Source: an uncultured Pseudomonadota bacterium
GTDB taxonomy: Bacteria > Myxococcota_A > UBA796 > SXON01
NCBI GenBank assembly: GCA_903959175.1
Contig: CAJBVW010000203.1
Span: 1-45,026, forward strand
Direction: 5' to 3'
Length of the DNA: 45,026 bases
Below, piece after piece: positions 9,318 to 16,671 of this stretch (position 1 is its first letter; each line of letters begins with the position of its first letter). Under the pieces are notes generated by a model, which had not been told where the DNA came from, made no database searches, and saw nothing but the letters and a program-made list of their open reading frames with translations. The position numbers and the translations under genes were made by a program.

Positions 9318-9420
9318 CTCCCGCATCGCCTCCGCAGCCTCCCGCCGCAGGCCCCCGCCCTCCCGCCTCGGTGCGCGCGTCTCCCGCCTCCAACGTGCCG
9401 AACCGCGGGAGACGCGGGAG
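9318..9420. repeat. Second CTCCCGC array with inverted tandem pair
   Basis: CTCCCGC at 9318, 9339, 9360, 9381 (exact 21-bp period), then GCGGGAGAC in tandem at 9405 and 9414. Confidence 0.85.
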
Positions 9421-9536
9421 ACGAAACCCGCTTCCCAAGCCGGTTCTGCCGCGCAAAGTGGTTGGTGTCCGCCGGGCAGCCCGGCACCGATTCCCGCCGG
9501 CTCGGCCGGTCCCTCCACTCCACAAGGAACAACGCG

Positions 9537-10151
9537 ATGAGCACCGCCCTCCAGAAGGCCATCTCCGGTGAGAAGGTCCCCGAGAGCAAGAAGAACGGCA
9601 TCCTCCACGAGGCCCTCGACAGGGTCAAGAGCCTCGGCGGCCGCATGGCCAAAGCCCGCGAGCTGTCCGAGACGCTCGCCGACTCGGTCATCGCCACCGC
9701 GGAGACCCAGGGCACCGTCTTCGCCTCGAGCTTCGCCGAGGGCTACTTCGGCGAGGAGAAGATGGACGTCGGGCCGGTGGATCTGCGCCTCGGCGGAGGT
9801 CTCCTGCTCGGCGGCTACGGCCTCTACCAGACGATGTCCGGCAAGGGCGGAAGCCACAGCCTCGCCATCGGCAACGGCCTGCTCGCCACGGGCATCGGCC
9901 GCATCGGCCGCCACGCCGGCAAGGCCCTCGCCGACAAGAAGAGCGCTCCCGCAGCGCCCCCCGCGCAGGCCCCGGCCGCCGCCGCGCCCGTCCCGGTCAC
10001 CGCGGGCATTCCCGCCATCGCGGCCGACGACATCGGCGAGATCGCCCGGATGGTCCGCATGACCCCCGGCACCGAAGGCGAGCGCGTCGCCCGCGACCCG
10101 GTCGATGGCCGGCGCCACCGCCGCGGCCGCTTCATCCGCGAACGCGACTGA
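9537..10151 (+). CDS. Putative structural/membrane-associated protein
   Basis: MSTALQKAISGEKVPESKK...; Gly-rich hydrophobic segment LRLGGGLLLGGYGLYQ; preceded by AAGGA RBS; first gene of the plus-strand operon. Confidence 0.65.
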   Translation: MSTALQKAISGEKVPESKKNGILHEALDRVKSLGGRMAKARELSETLADSVIATAETQGTVFASSFAEGYFGEEKMDVGPVDLRLGGGLLLGGYGLYQTMSGKGGSHSLAIGNGLLATGIGRIGRHAGKALADKKSAPAAPPAQAPAAAAPVPVTAGIPAIAADDIGEIARMVRMTPGTEGERVARDPVDGRRHRRGRFIRERD

Positions 10152-10204
10152 TCCCAACTCCCAGCTTCGAACCCACCTATCCGACTGAACAAGGAACAAC
10201 TCCC

Positions 10205-10945
10205 ATGACCGCTCCTCTCTGGGCCCTCGTGACCTTCACCGCCGCCGGGGAATGCCTCGTCGACCGCACCTCGCTCCGCGCCTCCCTCGACGGGTTCCGC
10301 TCCACCAACGCCCCGAGCTTCGGGTCGGACTTCGACGGCGACGACGACGACGACTTCGGGGACGACCTCGGGGACGACCTCGGCAACGACGTCGGCGACG
10401 ACCTGGGCGACGACCTGGGCGACGACCTCGGCGACGACCTCGGCGACGACCTCGGCGACGACCTCGGCGACGACCTCGGCGACGAGATCGGGATGACGCC
10501 CGCGCAGCGCAAGCGCCGCCGCCTCGCGCGCCGGCAGAAGCGGCTCGAGGTCAAGAACCAGCGCCTCCAGCGGCGTCTCCGCAAGGCCAACAAGGGGAAG
10601 GTCGTGCAGCGCAACGTCACCGTGACCGGATCGGTCGCCACCTCCGTCGGCCAGTCCATGAGCGTGACCCTCACGCCCCGGACCAGCCTCCACCTGTCCA
10701 AGATCTTCGCGACCGGCGACACCAGCTCGACGATCAACACGATCATCTCGGGCGACGACCCGGTGGTGCTCGACAACCTCGACGCCGCGCTGCTCGCGCC
10801 GACGGCCTACCACGGCCCCGGCTTCGAGGGCCGCGTGCTCAAGGCAGGCGTCCCGGTCACCATCAACTACACGGCGGGCTCGACGACCACCGCGCTGAAG
10901 CTGTCCTTCTACGGCAAGGCGCGCGTCAAGTCCCCGCGTTGCTGA
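10205..10945 (+). CDS. Putative virion-type protein: acidic GDDL repeat, basic segment, beta-rich C-terminus
   Basis: 246 aa; (GDDL)n then RKRRRLARRQKRLEVKNQRLQRRLRKANKGK then a beta-rich domain; AAGGAACAAC leader. Confidence 0.65.
   Translation: MTAPLWALVTFTAAGECLVDRTSLRASLDGFRSTNAPSFGSDFDGDDDDDFGDDLGDDLGNDVGDDLGDDLGDDLGDDLGDDLGDDLGDDLGDEIGMTPAQRKRRRLARRQKRLEVKNQRLQRRLRKANKGKVVQRNVTVTGSVATSVGQSMSVTLTPRTSLHLSKIFATGDTSSTINTIISGDDPVVLDNLDAALLAPTAYHGPGFEGRVLKAGVPVTINYTAGSTTTALKLSFYGKARVKSPRC
10358..10489 (+). repeat. 12-bp tandem repeat encoding GDDL
   Basis: Eleven consecutive 12-bp units (consensus GGCGACGACCTC): GDDL x2, GNDV, GDDL x7, GDEI. Confidence 0.95.
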
Positions 10946-10962
10946 TCGGACGGGGGTGAGCC

Positions 10963-11589
10963 GTGGGCGCCTGCAAGCTCTCCCGACGCTCCGGCACGGC
11001 GAAGCTCTCCGCTTCGCCGACCGCCGGGGTGGCCGGGACCGAAGGCGAGGTGCTCACGGCCCAGTCCGAGGGCCAGGGCGAGGGTGACTGGCGCATCCTC
11101 GACCTCTGGTCCGACGAGGGTTCCCCCTGGGAGGCCCGCGTCGTCTGGTCCGGTGGCGGGGGTGCGCTCCGCACGGCGCTCGTCAACGTGCCGAAGTGCG
11201 TCCGGGTCTGCGTCCACGCCACGATGATCCAGGTCTTCGGGGCGAACCTCTCGACCTCGGCGAACATCCAGGCGCGCGCGGCGATCGCCGACGGGTACTG
11301 CGACACCGAGAACCAGTGGACCGTTCGCGGCAACGTGCTGGCCCAGGGGCAGACGGTCAGCGCCGCCCCTCCGCCGTGGGCGAAGTTCGCCCGCCTCGAG
11401 CTGTCGGACAACACGCTCCTCGCCACGGCCTTCGTCGAGCTCCTCGACGCGAACGGCACCGCCCGTGGCCGGTACGCCGGCAACGCCCAAACGCAGCCGG
11501 GCGCGCCCATCGGCGATGCCGCCACCGTCCGCCTGGTGCTCCCCGGCGGCACCTACGCCTACCGCCTCGTCTTCCTTCTCCACCTCTGA
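10963..11589 (+). CDS. Hypothetical beta-rich protein (putative structural)
   Basis: 208 aa, GTG start, between other putative structural genes. Confidence 0.6.
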   Translation: MGACKLSRRSGTAKLSASPTAGVAGTEGEVLTAQSEGQGEGDWRILDLWSDEGSPWEARVVWSGGGGALRTALVNVPKCVRVCVHATMIQVFGANLSTSANIQARAAIADGYCDTENQWTVRGNVLAQGQTVSAAPPPWAKFARLELSDNTLLATAFVELLDANGTARGRYAGNAQTQPGAPIGDAATVRLVLPGGTYAYRLVFLLHL

Positions 11590-11607
11590 TTTCCGAGGGC
11601 CTTCGCC

Positions 11608-12021
11608 ATGAAGTGCTACCCCAACCGATTTGGCACCAAGCTCCTGAGCATCCCGTCCACGGCGCAGGTCAACGTCACCACCAACGGGACCGCCTACCGC
11701 GTGTTCCCCGACGAGAACGACGGCCAGTCCAACGCCGCCCAGGACTACAAGGTCGTGGCGACGATGAACGTTGCAGGCGGCACCTCGCCCACCGCGCAGC
11801 TCATCCTCCAGGGCTCCGTCGACGGCAGCACCTGGATGGACATCGCCCCCGGCGCCCAGCGCTCGGCGGCCGGCACCTACAACGAGATCCTCGACCCGGC
11901 GAACGTCGGCGTCCTGCCCTGGGTCCGCGCCCGCCTCGTGCTCGGCGGCACCGCCCCCCCGAACGTGGACCTCACCGTCGAGCTCGTCTCGACCGGCGGC
12001 TTCCAGCTCGCGACCTCCTGA
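11608..12021 (+). CDS. Hypothetical beta-rich protein (putative structural)
   Basis: 137 aa, alternating hydrophobic strands, few charged residues. Confidence 0.65.
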   Translation: MKCYPNRFGTKLLSIPSTAQVNVTTNGTAYRVFPDENDGQSNAAQDYKVVATMNVAGGTSPTAQLILQGSVDGSTWMDIAPGAQRSAAGTYNEILDPANVGVLPWVRARLVLGGTAPPNVDLTVELVSTGGFQLATS

Positions 12022-12055
12022 TCCCCCAACCCTCGCATCCCCCCCGGACGTCGTC

Positions 12056-12637
12056 GTGAACATCACGGTCGCCCTCACCTTCAACGAACGCGACGCGGTG
12101 AGCCTGCTCAACTGGCTCGCCCGCTGCAACGCGCGCCTGCTCCGCGAGCGGCCGTCGCTGCCGTTGCTGTACGCGACGAGCGTTCGCTACGGGCGGGAGG
12201 AGGAGGAGACGTGGTCCGACTTCATCCAGCTGCTCGCGCAGGGCTGGGAGGACTGCGACGCGCTCGCCGCGGCACGCGCGGGTGAGCTCATCGCCCGCGG
12301 ATGGCGCGCCCTCTCCCCGCGCGACCCTGGCTACGCAGCCGCGAAGGCGGCCCGCCTTGAGTCCATCCCCGCCGAGGTCGCGCTGACGACCACGCTCCGC
12401 CCCGGCGAGCACGGCCTCTACCACTGCATCGTCCGCTACACCGTGGCCGGCACCGCCTGGTTCGACGACCCCTCGGCGCGCCTCGGGATGCTCCCCGAGC
12501 GCCTCGACGGGCAGGCGTGCCACGAGCGCATCGTCACCCGCGTCCGCCTCGCCGGCCTGCGCCGCGACCCCGAGCAGGCGCGCCGCCGCCCCCACCGCAC
12601 CCACCACGCGCGCCGCCCGCGGCGCCGGGAGTCCTGA
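12056..12637 (+). CDS. Transglutaminase-like cysteine peptidase-fold protein
   Basis: GTG start; GWEDCDALAAARAGELIARGW resembles the Cys motif of transglutaminase-like proteins, followed by GLYHCIVRYTVAGTAWFDDPS (candidate His and Asp). Confidence 0.55.
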   Translation: MNITVALTFNERDAVSLLNWLARCNARLLRERPSLPLLYATSVRYGREEEETWSDFIQLLAQGWEDCDALAAARAGELIARGWRALSPRDPGYAAAKAARLESIPAEVALTTTLRPGEHGLYHCIVRYTVAGTAWFDDPSARLGMLPERLDGQACHERIVTRVRLAGLRRDPEQARRRPHRTHHARRPRRRES

Positions 12638-13443
12638 TGACCGCCTCCTCTCGCTTCATCCGTGCCCGCGTCGTCGGACGCGTCGAGTTCGCCGGCGACG
12701 GCGACACCTTCGTCGCCGGGCCCCGGCGCAAGCCCTCGAAGAAGGACCGGCAAATCCGCCGCCTCCTGCGGAAGGCGCGCGCCCTGAAGAAGCGCATCGC
12801 CCACCTCCGCATCCGCAAGCCGCTCGGCTGGAAGGGCGCGGTCAAGAGCGCCAAGACCAACCTCCGCGTGGTCATGAGCGACCTCAAGGCGCTCGGCTGG
12901 AAGCCCAAGCGGCCCGCTCGGGCGCGGAAGCCCGGCGAGGACGAGATGGACGCCGCCCTCGAGGAGATCCCCGAGGCCGAGCCCGGCGAGCCGGACGAGG
13001 ACATCGAGGAGCTCCCCGACGCCCCGGAGGAAGGCCCTTCGACCGAGGGCAACTGGCTCGACGGCTACGTCGGCGCCGACCCGGTGAAGAAGCCGAAGAA
13101 GAACCTCTGGCAGGAGGCGGGCAAGCTCCTCGCCGCGAAGTGGAGCGCCCCCGTTCCGCTCGGCGACGGCGCGCGCATCCAGACCCGGCCCGGCCAGCGG
13201 GCGATGGTCGCCACCGTCCGCCCCGGCCTGTTCATCGTGCAGCTCGTGTCCGACGACGCGGCGAAGAAGATCGCCGGGGACAACGTGGGCGTCCTCCCGC
13301 TGCTCCTCTACCCGCTGGTCAAGAACCAGGTGCAGAAGGCGCTGGCCCCGAAGCCCGCGGCCCCCGCCGCGCAGCCCGGCGCAGCCCCGGCCCAACCCGC
13401 CGCCGCGGGCGACCTCGGCTGCGACTACCCGAAGCGGAGCTGA
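12637..13443 (+). CDS. Hypothetical protein, basic N-terminus and acidic linker
   Basis: MTASSRFIRARVVGRVEF...; stop-start overlap with upstream gene; Pro/Ala-rich C-terminus. Confidence 0.65.
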   Translation: MTASSRFIRARVVGRVEFAGDGDTFVAGPRRKPSKKDRQIRRLLRKARALKKRIAHLRIRKPLGWKGAVKSAKTNLRVVMSDLKALGWKPKRPARARKPGEDEMDAALEEIPEAEPGEPDEDIEELPDAPEEGPSTEGNWLDGYVGADPVKKPKKNLWQEAGKLLAAKWSAPVPLGDGARIQTRPGQRAMVATVRPGLFIVQLVSDDAAKKIAGDNVGVLPLLLYPLVKNQVQKALAPKPAAPAAQPGAAPAQPAAAGDLGCDYPKRS

Positions 13444-13445
13444 CC

Positions 13446-14105
13446 GTGGCCACCTTCACCCTCCCGGTCAGCGCCGACGCCGTCCTCGCGCGGATGAACG
13501 ACATGCGGATCACCGCCGAGCAGTCGCTCGCGAGCGTCGAGGCCTACGCCAAGACCAACGTGCAGGCCCTCGCGCGCATCGTGCTCGGCTACCGCACCGT
13601 CGTCGCCGACACCGGCGCGCGGCTCGTGCGCCTGCAAGTCGCGGTCACCCAGGCGCTCGCGGCCAAGCCGGGCGACCCGACGCTCACGGCGCTGCTGAAG
13701 CGCACCGTCGAGATGCTCACCGCATGGAGCGCCCACGCGAAGGGCTACACCCAGTACGAACGGCCCGCGACCGCCGCGGAGAAGGGCGAGGCCGTGTCCG
13801 TCGGGTGGGCGGGCGTCGTCATCGCCGTCGCCGTCGCGGGCGCCGTCATCGCCGTCTCCTTTACCGGCGTGGCGTGGGCCGTCGTCCACTACAAGCACGC
13901 GCAGACCCTCTCGGACGAGGTCGCCATCGTCGAGCGGAACCCGGCGCTGGCGGACGCCCTCGCCCGCATCAACTCCACCGCCCCGAGCGCGCCCACGACC
14001 GACCCCGCCAACCCCGGCGGCGGCGGCGGCTGGGGCTGGCTCCTCGCCGCCCTCGGCGTCGCCGGGGCTGCCGTCTACCTCCTCCCCAAGTGGGGCAAGG
14101 GCTGA
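13446..14105 (+). CDS. Putative membrane protein with two TM segments
   Basis: GTG start; VGWAGVVIAVAVAGAVIAVSFTGVAWAVV and GWGWLLAALGVAGAAVYLLPKW. Confidence 0.65.
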   Translation: MATFTLPVSADAVLARMNDMRITAEQSLASVEAYAKTNVQALARIVLGYRTVVADTGARLVRLQVAVTQALAAKPGDPTLTALLKRTVEMLTAWSAHAKGYTQYERPATAAEKGEAVSVGWAGVVIAVAVAGAVIAVSFTGVAWAVVHYKHAQTLSDEVAIVERNPALADALARINSTAPSAPTTDPANPGGGGGWGWLLAALGVAGAAVYLLPKWGKG

Positions 14106-14109
14106 TCCC

Positions 14110-15636
14110 ATGAGCACGACCACCCACGAGCGTTTCCGCCTCCAGTTCGTCGGCGCCGACGAGGACGTGCCGCGCCTCCTGCTCGCCTACGGGCGCGCGT
14201 GCGGGGGCGAGATCGCCTTCGTCATGCGGCCCCGCGACAACCTCGCGCTGCTCGTCCACCAGGTGAAGAAGCAGCCCGCGAAGGTGTGGCGCACCGACCT
14301 CGGGCTCGCGCCCTCGCACCCGCCGGAGCTCGACATCGACGCGACCGCCGCCGTCGCCGAGATCCGCACGATGAAGGCGAGCCCGTCCCCAGCGGGCCCC
14401 GCCACGCTCAAGGGCAAGTGGGCCGGCGTGCTGGTGTGCGACAACGGCACGCCGCGTGTCACGCTCGAGCGCAAGGTCGCCGCCTACGGCACCCTCCAGC
14501 TCGTGTCGCTCGCGGACGGGCGCTGGCAGGCGCGCTTCGACCGCGCCGCCCGCTGGTTCAGCAAGGCCCGGCAGGAGACCGTCGAGCGGTCGAGCCTCGC
14601 CGACGCCATCACGGCGGGCATGGGCCTCGTCGTCGGGCTCGTGAGCGAGGCGTGCAGCTTCCGCGACACCCGGCGCCGCAACACCGTCGATGCCGAGTAC
14701 GCCACCCAGCACCCCTACACCCCGCCGCGCGAGGCGAAGGACCCCACCGAGCGCTACGCGCCGCGGTCCTCCTTCCGCGCCGTGGCGCAGGCGGACGGCT
14801 GGGTGGTGGTGAACGAGGTCGGCGCCGTCGTCGCGCGGTTCGGCCTCCGCGAGAAGGGCAAGGCCACGAAGCACGCCAGCGCCCTCACCCGCGGGAAGGA
14901 GGACACGCGATCCGTGTCCTCCTCGCCCTCGGCGTCCGTCACGCCGGACATCGCGTCCGCGTTCGGAATGACCGGGATGCCGGGCCTCTCGCTCGTGCCC
15001 GCGCTGGCCGACGTGCCGATGCCCGACTCCCCGGTCGGCGCCCCCGCGCTCGGGCGCGAGGCGACCGCCACCGAGGCCGAGGCCGACGCGCTGGTCGAGG
15101 AGGCCAAGGAGAGCTGGGGCGCCGCCGACGCGCCCGCGCTTCTCGGCCGAGCCGCCAAGCTGCTCCGCCACGCCGAGGCGCTGGTGAAGTCGCCGCGCTG
15201 CATCGGTCCCGAGCAGAAGATGGCGTGGGAGGACCTGCGCCGGGGCGCCGACGCCTACACCCAGGCCCGCGATGCCCTCCTCCGTGGGGAGAAGCCCGAC
15301 ATCGTGACCACGCTGCGGCGCATCGCCGAACGCGTGTCGCTGGCCGCCGCCCGCGCGGCGAAGTCGTGCGCCGCCGGGCAGCAGAAGATCGGGAAGGCGG
15401 CCCGGTCCTCGGCCGACATCGCGGCCGGGATCACCGTCCGCGAAACGCCCTTGGTGACGATGCAGCCCGTATGGCCGCCCGCCGCCGCGCCGCAGTCCGT
15501 GCCGACGACGACGAAGCCACCGCGGACCCGGAAGGCGAAGGCCCCCGAGGTGGACCCGGCGAAGGACCAGGCGCTCGTCAACGCCTTCGCGGACGCCATC
15601 AAGCAGGCCGCGCAGGCGATGGGAGGTGGGGCGTGA
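14110..15636 (+). CDS. Hypothetical protein
   Basis: 508-aa ORF overlapping the next gene by GTGA. Confidence 0.7.
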   Translation: MSTTTHERFRLQFVGADEDVPRLLLAYGRACGGEIAFVMRPRDNLALLVHQVKKQPAKVWRTDLGLAPSHPPELDIDATAAVAEIRTMKASPSPAGPATLKGKWAGVLVCDNGTPRVTLERKVAAYGTLQLVSLADGRWQARFDRAARWFSKARQETVERSSLADAITAGMGLVVGLVSEACSFRDTRRRNTVDAEYATQHPYTPPREAKDPTERYAPRSSFRAVAQADGWVVVNEVGAVVARFGLREKGKATKHASALTRGKEDTRSVSSSPSASVTPDIASAFGMTGMPGLSLVPALADVPMPDSPVGAPALGREATATEAEADALVEEAKESWGAADAPALLGRAAKLLRHAEALVKSPRCIGPEQKMAWEDLRRGADAYTQARDALLRGEKPDIVTTLRRIAERVSLAAARAAKSCAAGQQKIGKAARSSADIAAGITVRETPLVTMQPVWPPAAAPQSVPTTTKPPRTRKAKAPEVDPAKDQALVNAFADAIKQAAQAMGGGA

Positions 15637-15890
15637 GCCGCTGGTTCCTCGTTACCGGCCCGGCGCTGCTGCTCCTGTCGTGCGCGGTCGCGTTCGCCCA
15701 GGATGGGGGACCGGTTCCCGGCCCCGCGAGTTCGATGCCGAGCGCCGACTTCTTGCTCTCGATGGGGCCCTACGGGGCGCTCGTCTGGGGGGCCTACCTG
15801 CTCGGGAAGGGGGTGAAGGTCACGGTGCAGATTGAGCTTTCGGAGCGAGATCGCGAGCTGATCGAGCAACTTGGGAAGGAGGCGGCGTGA
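15633..15890 (+). CDS. Small membrane protein, holin-like
   Basis: 85 aa; hydrophobic N-terminus plus second TM SMGPYGALVWGAYLLGKG and a charged C-terminal tail; GTG start overlapping upstream stop. Confidence 0.5.
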   Translation: MSRWFLVTGPALLLLSCAVAFAQDGGPVPGPASSMPSADFLLSMGPYGALVWGAYLLGKGVKVTVQIELSERDRELIEQLGKEAA

Positions 15891-15919
15891 ACATCGTCAC
15901 CAGCCCGTTCGAACGACGT

Positions 15920-16543
15920 TCACTGCGCGACCAACGTCCAGGAGGCCGTCGCGTATCCGTCGATTCCGTGGAAGACGATGCCCGACCCGTCGCCAGCCAC
16001 CTCCAGTTCGTGCTGCAGGAGGCAATCCGCGGCGCCCCCTTCCTCGGCCTCGACGTAGCTGCTCACGGTGAACGGCGTGTGCGTTTGGACTGCCGACGAA
16101 TTCGCGTTGCCCAGGCTGGCGAGTACTTCTGGCTCGCTCATGACCGTGACATCGCCTGTGCAGTGCAGACGGAAGCGCGCGACGACCGTTTCCTCGGACA
16201 GCGACAGCGACCAAGTCGCGTTCACCGTCGCCTCGTACACGCCCGTCGAACCGGCGTTCAGCGAGAACCCCGCCGCCATCATGGTGCCCTGTCCGAAGAC
16301 GGTGCTGCCGTCTGCGGTGTCCGCGCCGGTGACGTCGGTGAACGTGACAACCGAGGAGTCCGCCAGGGTCAACGCCCCGCCGTCTCGCTCTCCGAGGAAC
16401 TCCAGACCGCTGACGGATCCGTCCGCACCCTCCTCTCCGGCCACGCCCGGAGCACCGTCTTCGCCGTCCTGACCGGCCGGGCCCTCGGGGCCGACGCACC
16501 CCGCGACAGGGGCGAGAATCAGAAAAAGCATCAGTCGGCGCAC
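15920..16543 (-). CDS. Collagen-like (Gly-X-Y) lipoprotein
   Basis: Lipobox-like LAPVAGC followed by GPEGPAGQDGEDGAPGVAGEEGADG; antisense within the plus-strand operon. Confidence 0.75.
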   Translation of the reverse strand: MRRLMLFLILAPVAGCVGPEGPAGQDGEDGAPGVAGEEGADGSVSGLEFLGERDGGALTLADSSVVTFTDVTGADTADGSTVFGQGTMMAAGFSLNAGSTGVYEATVNATWSLSLSEETVVARFRLHCTGDVTVMSEPEVLASLGNANSSAVQTHTPFTVSSYVEAEEGGAADCLLQHELEVAGDGSGIVFHGIDGYATASWTLVAQ

Positions 16544-16671
16544 TGGAACCTCCGGGGGCTCCCCAGACTATCCGACGAGCGTCGCCACCGCACGCCATTC
16601 ACCTCCGCGCCCCTCAGGTTCGCGCGCCCGCTCGCCGAGGGCTCGTGTGCCAACACCCAGGAGATCGCGCC

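Noticed and set aside
9264-9525. N-terminal extension of the nuclease ORF up to 9525
   Set aside because: Low-complexity translation over the CTCCCGC array; MKKWFRD start at 9183 is more plausible.
10348-10490. Possible CRISPR array or minisatellite locus
   Set aside because: 12-bp repeats are contiguous, in frame (GDDL) and have no spacers; it is a coding tandem repeat.
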